From Aeromicrobium sp. Root344 (lineage in GTDB: Bacteria > Actinomycetota > Actinomycetes > Propionibacteriales > Nocardioidaceae): a DNA stretch of 64,000 nt. The notes beneath the pieces were generated by a model, which worked only from the letters and a program-made list of their open reading frames with translations, did not search any database and was not told where the DNA came from. The DNA is taken from NCBI RefSeq assembly GCF_001425755.1, contig NZ_LMDH01000001.1, positions 1,152,474-1,216,473 of the forward strand. The letters run 5' to 3'. The position numbers and the translations under genes were made by a program. Below are positions 51,478 through 60,225 of this stretch, piece by piece. Position 1 is the stretch's first letter. The number at the start of each line of letters is the position of its first letter.

Positions 51478-51606
51478 TTGAGTCGCCGCGAGGAGGTCGC
51501 GGTCCGCAAGGCTCGCCACACCGGGCTCAGCTGGGCCGAGATCGGAACCCTCCTCGGAGTGACCCGACAGACGATCCACCGCAAGTACCGCGAGGTGGTG
51601 GGCTGA
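51478..51606 (+). CDS. Possible small helix-turn-helix protein or remnant
   Basis: In the 314-bp gap 51348-51661, a 42-codon frame from TTG 51478 reads REEVAVRKARHTGLSWAEIG then TLLGVTRQTIHRKYREVVG, a typical helix-turn-helix of small actinobacterial DNA-binding proteins. The frame is open upstream to 51430 with no better start. It may be a real micro-protein, or the end of a decayed regulator. No strong ribosome site is seen. Confidence 0.4.
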   Translation: MSRREEVAVRKARHTGLSWAEIGTLLGVTRQTIHRKYREVVG

Positions 51607-51624
51607 CCTGCTCCGCACTGAGCT

Positions 51625-51654
51625 TTGACTTCAAGTACTTGAAGTTCCTACCGT
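51625..51654 (+). promoter_or_regulatory. MerR-type promoter with palindromic spacer
   Basis: A likely -35 TTGACT (51625-51630) and -10 TACCGT (51649-51654) flank an 18-bp spacer. The perfect palindrome ACTTCAAGT-ACTTGAAGT (51628-51645) overlaps the -35 and spacer, the arrangement where MerR proteins twist DNA to activate. The MerR GTG start follows 7 bp after the -10, suggesting a nearly leaderless mRNA. Confidence 0.75.
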
Positions 51655-51661
51655 TGCAGGA

Positions 51662-52120
51662 GTGAGTCATCAAACCGCCCGCCGGACGTACACGATCAAG
51701 GAAGCAGCCGCGCTGACCGGACTGCCGGCGAGCACGCTGCGCTACTACGAGACCATCGGCGTGATCGCGCCGATCAGCCGCGGGGCGAGCAGCAAGCACC
51801 GCGTGTACGCCGAGGACGACCTCGACCAGCTGATGTGGATCGCGTGCCTCGCGGCGACCGGGATGTCGGTCAGCGACATGCGCCAGTACATCGCCAACGG
51901 TCACCAAGGTCCGGACGCCGCGGCCGGCCAGATCGAGCTGTTGTCGAACCAGGCAGAACGGCTCGCAGCAGAGGCCGAGCACCTCGCCGTACGGCAACGC
52001 TACGTCGGTCTCAAGATCGACTACTGGCGCGCGGTCGAGGCCGGCGACACCGAGCGTGCCGCGCTCATCAGCGACGAGGCCGGCAAGCTCGCCGACGCCC
52101 TCCGGCGCGCCAAGAACTGA
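51662..52120 (+). CDS. MerR-family regulator
   Basis: 152 residues, GTG start. HTH: YTIKEAAALTGLPASTLRYY (about 10-29), then the wing with HRVYAEDDLDQLMWI. A helical region with AERLAAEAEHLAVRQRYVGL forms the dimer coil. No metal cysteines are present, so it is not a metal sensor; similar proteins respond to aldehydes or oxidants (AdhR-type; inference). It is followed after 72 bp by an alcohol dehydrogenase gene on the same strand. Confidence 0.9.
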   Translation: MSHQTARRTYTIKEAAALTGLPASTLRYYETIGVIAPISRGASSKHRVYAEDDLDQLMWIACLAATGMSVSDMRQYIANGHQGPDAAAGQIELLSNQAERLAAEAEHLAVRQRYVGLKIDYWRAVEAGDTERAALISDEAGKLADALRRAKN

Positions 52121-52192
52121 CCCACACCCAGCACGTCGCCCAATCGGCGCGCTGAAAACCCACGAGTTCCATCACCCCAAGGAGATCCATCC

Positions 52193-53233
52193 ATGCAGGT
52201 CAACGCCTACGCCGCCCCCGAGGCCGGCGCCCCCCTCGCCCTCACCACGATCGACCGGCGAGCCGTCGGAGAGAACGACGTCCTCATCGCCATCGAGTAC
52301 GCCGGAATCTGCCACTCCGACATCCACACCGTCAACGGCGACTGGGGCCCGCAGCCCTTCCCCGTCGTCCCGGGCCACGAGATCGTCGGCACCGTCGCAG
52401 AGGTCGGCTCCGGGGTGACCAACCACCAGGTCGGCGACCGCGTCGGCGTCGGCTGCATGGTCAACGCGTGCCGCGAGTGCGTCAACTGCCTGCGGGGCGA
52501 CGAGCAGTACTGCACCAACGGGATGGTCGGCACGTACGCCATGACCGACCGTGACGGCACCACGACGCAGGGCGGCTACTCCACCCACGTCGTCGTGGAC
52601 GCCAACTTCGTGCTCTCGATCCCCGAGGGCCTCGACCCGGCCGCAGCAGCGCCGCTACTCTGCGCGGGCATCACGACGTACACCCCGCTCAAGCACTGGA
52701 ACGCGGGCCCCGGCACCAAGGTCGCAGTCGTCGGGCTCGGCGGGCTCGGCCACATGGCGGTCAAGATCGCGCACGCCCTCGGGGCTGAGGTCACCGTGCT
52801 CTCGCAGTCGTTGAAGAAGCAGGAGGACGGCCTCCGTCTGGGCGCCGACCACTACTACGCCACGTCCGACCCCGACACGTTCGCCGTCCTCGCCAGCCGG
52901 TTCGACCTGATCGTCAACACCGTCAGCGCGGCGATCGACGTCAACGCCTACCTCGGCCTGCTCGCCGTCGACGGCACGCTGGTCAACGTCGGCGCTCCCC
53001 CGACGCCGTTCCAGGTCGATGCCATGTCACTCATCGGCGCCCGCCGTTCGTTCGCCGGCTCCATGATCGGCGGCATCGCGGCGACCCAGGAGATGCTGGA
53101 CTTCTGCGCAGAGCACGGCATCGCGTCCGAGATCGAGGTCATCGCCGCGGAGCAGATCAACGAGGCGTACGAGCGAGTGCTCGCCTCCGACGTGCGCTAC
53201 CGCTTCGTCATCGACGCCAGCACCCTGAGCTGA
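52193..53233 (+). CDS. Zinc-dependent alcohol/aldehyde reductase (AdhC/YahK type)
   Basis: 346 residues. GICHSDIH gives the catalytic zinc ligands and GHEIVGTV the second; [15 protein letters not shown] supplies four structural-zinc cysteines. Cofactor motif: [20 protein letters not shown]. This subgroup reduces aldehydes with NADPH. Ribosome site AAGGAGA before ATG 52193. Placed after the MerR gene, it is probably its target in response to aldehydes. Confidence 0.9.
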   Translation: MQVNAYAAPEAGAPLALTTIDRRAVGENDVLIAIEYAGICHSDIHTVNGDWGPQPFPVVPGHEIVGTVAEVGSGVTNHQVGDRVGVGCMVNACRECVNCLRGDEQYCTNGMVGTYAMTDRDGTTTQGGYSTHVVVDANFVLSIPEGLDPAAAAPLLCAGITTYTPLKHWNAGPGTKVAVVGLGGLGHMAVKIAHALGAEVTVLSQSLKKQEDGLRLGADHYYATSDPDTFAVLASRFDLIVNTVSAAIDVNAYLGLLAVDGTLVNVGAPPTPFQVDAMSLIGARRSFAGSMIGGIAATQEMLDFCAEHGIASEIEVIAAEQINEAYERVLASDVRYRFVIDASTLS

Positions 53234-53242
53234 TCGTCAGCG

Positions 53243-53271
53243 CCCTGGCCGGGTGCCCAGCTCGGCCAGGG
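53243..53271 (+). terminator. Hairpin after the alcohol dehydrogenase
   Basis: CCCTGGCCG-(11 nt)-CGGCCAGGG makes a 9-bp stem 9 bp after the stop at 53233. No T-run follows. Terminator-like, and isolates the MerR/alcohol dehydrogenase unit from the next gene. Confidence 0.5.
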
Positions 53272-53360
53272 TCGCGTTCAAATCGAGCGGTGCACAATGG
53301 CGGCCATGAGAGCCTGGGGAACGGCGATCTTCTACGACGACATCGCTGCGGACATCGCCC

Positions 53361-54419
53361 ATGCCGTCGCCCCTGCTCCTGTTTACTGATCCCGTGGCTT
53401 TGCAACGCTTCGGCATGGCGCCCGTGGCCAGTGGCGGACGCGTGGCGTACGCCCTGACCGGCAGCGGCCCCCACCTCCTGGTGGCACCAGGATGGCTCAG
53501 CCACCTCGAGCTGGGGTGGGCAATCCCCGCCGAGCGGATGTTCCACGAGGCGCTGTCATCGGGACGCACGCTGGTCCGCTACGACCGCCCCGGCTGCGGG
53601 CTCTCGGACGCGTACGACGGTCCCCGCACGATGGAACTCGAGCTCGAGACGATCGCCGCCGTGACAGAGGCGATCGGCGCCACGACGTTCGACTTCCTGG
53701 GGTTCTCGCTGGGCGCTCCCGTCGCTGCACAATGGGCCGCCGACCGACCGGAGACCGTTTCCAAGCTCGTGCTGTACGGCGGTTGGGCGGCCGGGGAGTC
53801 GATCGGCGACGAGGACAGCAAGCGGCTCATCCTCGACCTGTTGGCAACCCATTGGGGCCTCGGATCCGACCTCCTGACCAACCTGTTCGCACCCGACGCG
53901 GACGCCGGCACCCGCGAGGGCACCGCCAGCTATCAACGCGCTGCCTCCTCGGCCGGGACCGCCGTCGAGTTGTTGACGCTGGCGTACGAGCTCGACGTAC
54001 GTCCGGCCCTCTCCCACGTCGAAGCGCCCACGTTGGTGCTGCACCGGACCGGCGACCGGGCCGCGCCGATCGCGGGCGGACGCGAGCTGGCCGCCGCCAT
54101 ACCGAACGCCGAGTTCGTGGAGCTCGAGGGACGTTCGCACCTCCCCGCGATCGGCGACTCGCAAGCCGTGGTCGACGAAGTGCGGCGGTTCCTCGGTCTC
54201 TCCGCGTTGCGCCGGAGTGTGCCGACGGGGCTCACCGCGCGACAGTCCGAGGTCGCGGCGCTCGTCGCCGAGGGGCTCACGAACCGCGAGCTGGCCGACC
54301 GCCTCCACATCACCGAGCGGTCGGCGGAGTCCCACCTGGAGCGCATACGGCTGCGACTCGGATTCCGGTCGCGTGCTCAGGTCGCCGCCTGGTACGTGGC
54401 AACCAACCCGACCAAGTGA
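53361..54419 (+). CDS. Alpha/beta-hydrolase fused to a LuxR-type DNA-binding domain
   Basis: 352 residues. The first 280 form an alpha/beta-hydrolase with apparently intact triad: Ser116 in LGFSLGAP, Asp232 in TGDRAAP and His260 in GRSHLPA. The C-terminal 289-345 is a LuxR helix-turn-helix: LTARQSEVAALVAEGLTNRE then LHITERSAESHLERIRLRLG. Thus it may sense a hydrolysable ligand and regulate transcription. The start is uncertain: ATG 53361 or the ATG at codon 19. No KstR box is seen upstream. Confidence 0.88.
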   Translation: MPSPLLLFTDPVALQRFGMAPVASGGRVAYALTGSGPHLLVAPGWLSHLELGWAIPAERMFHEALSSGRTLVRYDRPGCGLSDAYDGPRTMELELETIAAVTEAIGATTFDFLGFSLGAPVAAQWAADRPETVSKLVLYGGWAAGESIGDEDSKRLILDLLATHWGLGSDLLTNLFAPDADAGTREGTASYQRAASSAGTAVELLTLAYELDVRPALSHVEAPTLVLHRTGDRAAPIAGGRELAAAIPNAEFVELEGRSHLPAIGDSQAVVDEVRRFLGLSALRRSVPTGLTARQSEVAALVAEGLTNRELADRLHITERSAESHLERIRLRLGFRSRAQVAAWYVATNPTK

Positions 54420-54459
54420 GGTAGTTCCACGGCTGTGCCCGGCCCGGATCGTCGAAAGC

Positions 54460-54888
54460 ATGGACGTCATGAGCCACCGCACACTGATCCCTGCCCGCAC
54501 GCTGACGGCCCTCGCCGCCGCCCTCCTCTCCCTCATCGTCCTGACCGGATGTAGCGGCAGCAGCGGCGGCAGCGATGGCGGAAGCAAGCACGAAGCCGCC
54601 GCGAAGGGATACACCTCCGCGAAGGATGTCGGGGACGCCCTGAACTGCAAACACACGCTCGACAACATGAAGGTCTCCGGCGCCACCGACTCTCTCCTGT
54701 GCCCGTACGCGGGCGACAACGTGGTCGTGTCGTGGTTCAGCTCGGCCGCCCTGGCGAAGTCGTTCCAGCACCGCGCACCACAACCGACGGTCTATGTCTA
54801 CGGCTCGAACTGGGCCGTGGGGTGCTTCAACAATTCCGCGTGCGAGTCGGCGCACCAGGTGCTCGGCGGGAAGCTGGGCACCGCATGA
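54460..54888 (+). CDS. Lipoprotein of unknown function
   Basis: 142 residues. The signal peptide ends with lipobox LTGC (SLIVLTGCSGSSGGSDGG), so it is likely acylated on Cys and held on the outer face of the membrane. The mature part is about 110 residues with four cysteines (LNCKHTL, LLCPYAG, VGCFNNSACES), probably two disulfides. Two starts (54460 and 54469) are equivalent. Overlaps the next gene by 4 bp. Confidence 0.85.
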   Translation: MDVMSHRTLIPARTLTALAAALLSLIVLTGCSGSSGGSDGGSKHEAAAKGYTSAKDVGDALNCKHTLDNMKVSGATDSLLCPYAGDNVVVSWFSSAALAKSFQHRAPQPTVYVYGSNWAVGCFNNSACESAHQVLGGKLGTA

Positions 54889-55607
54889 CGCGCCGCCCCG
54901 CGTACCTGCTGTTCTCTGCCGTCGGCTGGCTCGGATTCAACGCGATCACGGTGTGGACCATCGCGTTCCTGGCCGACGTGGCGCTTCCGCGCACCGTTGA
55001 CGGCCCGTCCCGTATGACGACCGCCTGGGCGATCATCGTGGACGGCGCGCTGCTCGCCCTGTTCGCAGTGCAGCACTCCGTGATGGCGCGCCGCTCGGTC
55101 AAGGCGCGGCTGAGCCGCTGGATCCCGGCCGAGCTCGAGCGCACAACGTACGTGCTGGCCACGAACGCCTGCCTGGCGCTGCAGCTCGCGCTGTGGCAGC
55201 CGTGGGGCGGGGAGATCTGGCACGCCGATGGCCCGGTCGCCGCCGCGCTCTGGGTGCTGTGCGGCGCAGGCTGGCTCCTCGCGATCGCATCGACGTTCGC
55301 GGTCGATCACCTCGAGCTCGTGGGCCTGCGGCAGACCGGCTGGGCCAAGCCTCGCGTCTCGGCTGACGGACTCCAGATCAGCGGCCTGCACGCCGTAGTC
55401 CGTCACCCGTTGATGACCGGGCTGCTGCTCGCGTTCTGGGCCACACCCCACATGGGTGCATCGCACCTGATGTTCGCCATCGCCACGACCGGCTACATCG
55501 CCATCGGGATCCGGTTCGAGGAGCGCGACCTCCGGCGCACGTTCGGCACGTCGTACGAGGAGTACGCCTCCCACGTGCCCTCCCTCGTCCCTGGCTTGCG
55601 GTCATGA
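54885..55607 (+). CDS. MddA/NnrU-like membrane methyltransferase
   Basis: 240 residues with about five membrane helices. Motifs VQHSVMARRSVKARL, DHLELVGLRQTGW, VRHPLMTGLLLAFWATPHMG and GIRFEERDLRRTFGTSYEEY resemble methanethiol S-methyltransferase MddA and the NnrU/isoprenylcysteine methyltransferase group. MddA makes dimethyl sulfide from methanethiol with SAM; this identification is from motif memory. The ATG at 54885 overlaps the lipoprotein stop; the thioesterase start overlaps its own stop by 4 bp. Confidence 0.8.
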   Translation: MTRRPAYLLFSAVGWLGFNAITVWTIAFLADVALPRTVDGPSRMTTAWAIIVDGALLALFAVQHSVMARRSVKARLSRWIPAELERTTYVLATNACLALQLALWQPWGGEIWHADGPVAAALWVLCGAGWLLAIASTFAVDHLELVGLRQTGWAKPRVSADGLQISGLHAVVRHPLMTGLLLAFWATPHMGASHLMFAIATTGYIAIGIRFEERDLRRTFGTSYEEYASHVPSLVPGLRS

Positions 55608-56026
55608 CGATCTGGCACACCGAGCCCTCATTGGAGCTCGCGAACACGTACAGCGCCGACAGCGTGATCGGACATCTCGGGATCGAGCTCACCGAGGTGG
55701 GCCCGGAGCACGTGACGGCGTGGATGCCGGTCGACGCGCGCACGCTGCAGCCCGCCGGGGTTCTGCACGGCGGCGCTTCTGTCGTGCTCGCCGAGACGCT
55801 CGCGAGCTGGGCAGCCACGTTCGTTGTCGACCCGGACCTGGCCTATTGCGTCGGCATGGAGATCAATGCCAACCACCTGCGACCCGTCATGGCTGGAACG
55901 GTGACCGGAGTTGCCCGCCCGGTCGCCCTCGGCCGCCGGTCGCAGGTCTGGGAGATCAGAATCACCGATGAGGCCGGCAAGCTGGTGTGCATCTCCCGCT
56001 GCACGATGGCGGTCATCCAGCGCTGA
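55604..56026 (+). CDS. PaaI-type hotdog thioesterase
   Basis: 140 residues. VLHGGASVVLAETLASWAAT contains the HGG motif with a downstream Glu, typical of PaaI/EntH-type thioesterases that hydrolyse aromatic or small acyl-CoA esters. It ends the lipoprotein/MddA-like operon with 4-bp overlaps. Its last 14 bp overlap the convergent 372-residue membrane protein gene, so the two 3' ends are antisense. Confidence 0.9.
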   Translation: MTIWHTEPSLELANTYSADSVIGHLGIELTEVGPEHVTAWMPVDARTLQPAGVLHGGASVVLAETLASWAATFVVDPDLAYCVGMEINANHLRPVMAGTVTGVARPVALGRRSQVWEIRITDEAGKLVCISRCTMAVIQR

Positions 56027-57131
56027 CGCGCTCCGCGGGTGTCGTGCGGCGCCTGGAGGCGACGAGTGCCGCGAACACGGCGGCCGCGCCGAGGAAACAG
56101 CCGATCGTGTAGAGGCCGCTGCCGATCGGGGTGCCGTCGCTGGTGATGCCGTTCTCGGCGTCGAGGAACTCCGGGAGCGCCGTCAGCCAGAGCACCGCCA
56201 TGACGACCAGGTAGAGCGCCGGATAGATCCGGGCGAACGGCGTCATCGACTCCGCACCTGCCCCGCTGCGGAGATGGCTGACGATGATCCACACGCCGGC
56301 GAGCCAGATCAACCCGAGCTCGATGCCGAGGACCCAGGCCTGGGCGGTGACGTTGGGGGTGTCGCCGCCGAAGATGCTGGACGGGATGCCGAACAGGCTC
56401 ATCGCTGGTGGCGCCAGGACACCGGCGAGCACGATGCGCCAGGTCAGCGACCAGCCGCGGCGTGGCTCGCCACCCTCGCGCGCACCGCAGAGGCGTACGA
56501 CGAGCCAGGTCATCACGCCGAACGAGACCGACGCGAACAGCACCATGCTGTTCATCGGCACCGACGCGAGCGCAGGGTGGTTGACGTCCTGGTTGGCGTC
56601 GTTCCACGCCCACCACTTCAGCTGCGGCCCGAGCTGGTCGAAGACTTCGTAGAACACCTGGCAGACGAACGCCACGGCGACGGACCCGACAAGCGCGCCG
56701 CGACGGAAGACTCCGAGCACCCGCACCAGCTCGTACGAGAGCTGGGTCAGCGCCGGGTAGATCGCGATGATGTAGAGCGGCAGGCGGTCCCACATGAACT
56801 GCACCGTGAAGATGTTGTGGGCGAAGATGAATCCGAACTGCTTGTCGAGGCCGAACCACTCGGGGAAGTAGAGCGGCGGCTCGGTGACGAACAGATAGAC
56901 CAGCGGCGCGAACCACAGCGCGAGGTTGATCGGGTCGCCCTCACGGAACCGACGCACGGCGTGCACGAGCGCGAAGACCGCACCTCCGATGATCAGCAGC
57001 TCGAGGACCGGCATCGTCCAGCTGGCCAGGTCGAACGGGTTGTGCACCGAGACGACCGGACTGCCGTCGTGGCAGTCGAAGCCCAGCTGCCGGGTGACCT
57101 GCTCGGCGGCGTCGTCGCACGTGGCGCTCAT
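56013..57131 (-). CDS. Polytopic membrane protein in the hsa operon, unknown function
   Basis: 372 residues with about nine membrane helices. Recognisable parts: WTMPVLELLIIGGAVFALVH, LWFAPLVYLFVTEPPLYFPE and GIELGLIWLAGVWIIVSHLR. A short soluble N-terminus has two cysteines (TCDDAAEQ, FDCHDGSP). No family name recognised. It follows the FAD monooxygenase with a 4-bp overlap, so it probably works with it, as a membrane partner or transporter. It is the last gene of the operon from the KstR box at 62315. Confidence 0.82.
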   Translation of the reverse strand: MSATCDDAAEQVTRQLGFDCHDGSPVVSVHNPFDLASWTMPVLELLIIGGAVFALVHAVRRFREGDPINLALWFAPLVYLFVTEPPLYFPEWFGLDKQFGFIFAHNIFTVQFMWDRLPLYIIAIYPALTQLSYELVRVLGVFRRGALVGSVAVAFVCQVFYEVFDQLGPQLKWWAWNDANQDVNHPALASVPMNSMVLFASVSFGVMTWLVVRLCGAREGGEPRRGWSLTWRIVLAGVLAPPAMSLFGIPSSIFGGDTPNVTAQAWVLGIELGLIWLAGVWIIVSHLRSGAGAESMTPFARIYPALYLVVMAVLWLTALPEFLDAENGITSDGTPIGSGLYTIGCFLGAAAVFAALVASRRRTTPAERVSAG

Positions 57132-58603
57132 GCCACGACGCCTTCACGCTGCTCCGCGCCGGGCGTCCAGTCGGTGCCCGGAGGCTCGAGCTGGGAGTCG
57201 AAGCCGTACGGGAAGGTGAGCCGGCCGAGCTTGGCCCGAACCTTGAAGCGCAGCATCGCCCACAGCACCTTGGGGTTGCGCATCATCGCGCCGATCGACT
57301 CGTCGAGGTTGAACACGCGGGCGAAGTGCTCGTCGACGACGGGATACTCCCGCGAGGCACCCGTGATGAGGTTGAACATCGGCCAGGTCATCGCCGCGAG
57401 GAGCTTGCGCTGCCACGCCGGTACGGTCTCGGTGCCTGTGGCGCACTCGTAGCCCCGGTCGCGAGCCATCGCCATGCCCCAGGCGACCTTGAGGTTCTTG
57501 CGCTGCGCAGCCAGCAGCCGCTTCGCGAAGGTCTGGTCCACCGCGCTCGCCGACGCCAAGGCATCACGCAGGAGCACTGCGGACATCGCGGCGGCACTCA
57601 TGCCCTGGCCGTAGAACGGGTTGAAGCCGCAGATCGCGTCGCCGACGAACGCGATGCCCTCGGGTGGACTCGGGAGCAGGTCGTAGCGCCGCCACTTGTT
57701 GCCCGTCGACCGGGTCAGGTGCACCTCGGAGGTCGGCGTCGAAGCAGCCATTGCGGCGGCGAACTGGGGGGTCCGCAGACGCTCGGCCGACGCGGTGAAG
57801 TCCTCGACCGTGCGCGGCATGTCGATGCCCCACGACCCCATGCAGGCGATCGAGCGGTTGCCCTCCATCGGGAAGAAGTTGACGAGGAACTCGTGCTCGG
57901 GCGGGTGCTCACCCTTGTCCTGCGTCGGCATGATCACCATGTGCTGCCACCACCAGCTCGGCGAACGCTCCTCCGCCGACGGCAGGTCGTACCACCGCGA
58001 CACGTACGTCACCTTGGCGTCCAGCGTCTTGACCGGCACCTCCGGCCATCCCGCGGCGACGAGCCAGTCGGCGACCGACGAGCCGCGGCCCATGGCATCG
58101 ACGACGAGGTCGGCGGCGACCTGCTCGTCGCCGTCGGCCGCGCTGAACCGTACGCCCGTGACGCGGCCCTCGGCGGTGTCGATGCCGTTGACCGACGTGC
58201 CCTCGCGGATCGTGACGTTGGGCAGCTGCCGCACGTGGTCGCGCAGCACCCGCTCGATCAGGATGCGCGAGCCGTAGACCATGTTGAGCGCGCCCTGCTT
58301 GCGTGGCGTCCAGCCGGGTCCTTCGAGGTATGCGGTGTCCATCGACGCCGTCAGGTGCAGACCGCCGGCGGCGACGAGATCCTCCTCGAAACCCGGGAAC
58401 AGCGCGTTGACCGCACGACGCCCGGAGTTGAGCAGGAAGTGCGGGTGCTTGCTCTGCGGCACACCGCGGCGATGCTGGGCATCGGCGGGCAGGTCATCGC
58501 GCTCGAGGACGACGACGCGGTCGAAGTACGGTGCCACGGCTCCCGCAGCGCACAGGCCGGCGACGCTGCCGCCCATCACGACGGCCGTACGTCCGAGGGT
58601 CAC
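57128..58603 (-). CDS. FAD-dependent monooxygenase (epoxidase LasC-like)
   Basis: 491 residues, GTG start. N-terminal FAD motif VVMGGSVAGLCAAGAVAPYF, then VLERDDLP; the second FAD motif GDAICGFNPFYGQGMSAAA matches aromatic hydroxylase/epoxidase proteins (LasC/squalene-epoxidase-like subgroup). It should insert oxygen using NAD(P)H. The GTG at 58601-58603 overlaps hsaB by 4 bp. It sits in the hsaA-D-C-B operon, so it may add a steroid or side-chain hydroxylation. It is not part of the classical hsa set in M. tuberculosis. Confidence 0.88.
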   Translation of the reverse strand: MTLGRTAVVMGGSVAGLCAAGAVAPYFDRVVVLERDDLPADAQHRRGVPQSKHPHFLLNSGRRAVNALFPGFEEDLVAAGGLHLTASMDTAYLEGPGWTPRKQGALNMVYGSRILIERVLRDHVRQLPNVTIREGTSVNGIDTAEGRVTGVRFSAADGDEQVAADLVVDAMGRGSSVADWLVAAGWPEVPVKTLDAKVTYVSRWYDLPSAEERSPSWWWQHMVIMPTQDKGEHPPEHEFLVNFFPMEGNRSIACMGSWGIDMPRTVEDFTASAERLRTPQFAAAMAASTPTSEVHLTRSTGNKWRRYDLLPSPPEGIAFVGDAICGFNPFYGQGMSAAAMSAVLLRDALASASAVDQTFAKRLLAAQRKNLKVAWGMAMARDRGYECATGTETVPAWQRKLLAAMTWPMFNLITGASREYPVVDEHFARVFNLDESIGAMMRNPKVLWAMLRFKVRAKLGRLTFPYGFDSQLEPPGTDWTPGAEQREGVVA

Positions 58604-59241
58604 TCCGGTCCCTCACCTGCGGTGCGGTAACGGCCGCGGTGGAAGAGCAGCGGCTTCTCGCCGTCGCCGTGACCGAGGTCCTCGACCCGGCCGATGACGA
58701 GGTAGTGGTCGCCGGCTTCGTGCACGTCCTGCACGACGCAGTCGACCCAGCCGACGATGCCGCCGAGTCGCGGCATGCCGGAGTCGGTGGGCGCCCAGTC
58801 GACACCGGCGAACTTGTCGTCGGCCTGCGACGCGAAGGCGTTCGAGACCTCGGCCTGCTCGGCGGCGAGGAAGTTGACGCAGAACCGCCGGGTCTTGCGG
58901 ATCGCGGCGAACGCCCGCGAGGTCTTCATCGGCAGGAACGCGACGAGCGGCGGATCGAGCGAGACGCTCGTGAACGACTGGCAGGTCATGCCGACGGGAG
59001 CATCACCCATCAGCGTCGTCACGACCGTGACACCGCTGGCGTACTGGCCGAGCACGTCGCGATACGTACGAGCAGCAGCCTGCGCCGCCTCACCGTCGAT
59101 GTGGACGACCTCGCCGGGCCGCCACGCGAACATCTCGTCGTGGCCGCCGAGGTAGGAGTCGATCAGCTCCCGGGACGGCCAGGACACCGCGGCGTCCGGG
59201 CTCATGCCCTCAGGCAGGTCCGCGTCCGTCATCGAGTCCAC
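58600..59241 (-). CDS. hsaB: HsaB, flavin reductase of the 3-HSA monooxygenase
   Basis: 213 residues. The flavin-reductase split barrel appears as YRDVLGQYASGVTVVTTLMG, then GMTCQSFTSVSLDPPLVAFL. The N-terminal 50 residues are extra compared with Rv3567c (187 residues). HsaB supplies reduced flavin to HsaA, which hydroxylates 3-HSA to 3,4-DHSA. GTG 59239-59241 follows AGGTGG; an ATG three codons later is possible. Placed between hsaC and the FAD monooxygenase. Confidence 0.9.
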   Translation of the reverse strand: MDSMTDADLPEGMSPDAAVSWPSRELIDSYLGGHDEMFAWRPGEVVHIDGEAAQAAARTYRDVLGQYASGVTVVTTLMGDAPVGMTCQSFTSVSLDPPLVAFLPMKTSRAFAAIRKTRRFCVNFLAAEQAEVSNAFASQADDKFAGVDWAPTDSGMPRLGGIVGWVDCVVQDVHEAGDHYLVIGRVEDLGHGDGEKPLLFHRGRYRTAGEGPE

Positions 59242-59252
59242 CGCCGTTCCAC

Positions 59253-60161
<909 letters not shown>

Positions 60162-60225
60162 CTATAAGACCCACGATGTGCAGAAGGCGCCATCGGGTGC
60201 TGATTGTTCGCTCGCTGGCGCTCGC

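Noticed and set aside
60190..60225. GCTCGCTGGCGCTCGC element between hsaC and hsaD as a promoter or attenuator
   Set aside because: It is a short low-complexity inverted stretch common in GC-rich DNA. No -10/-35 pair or T-run supports a site, so it is only mentioned with hsaC.
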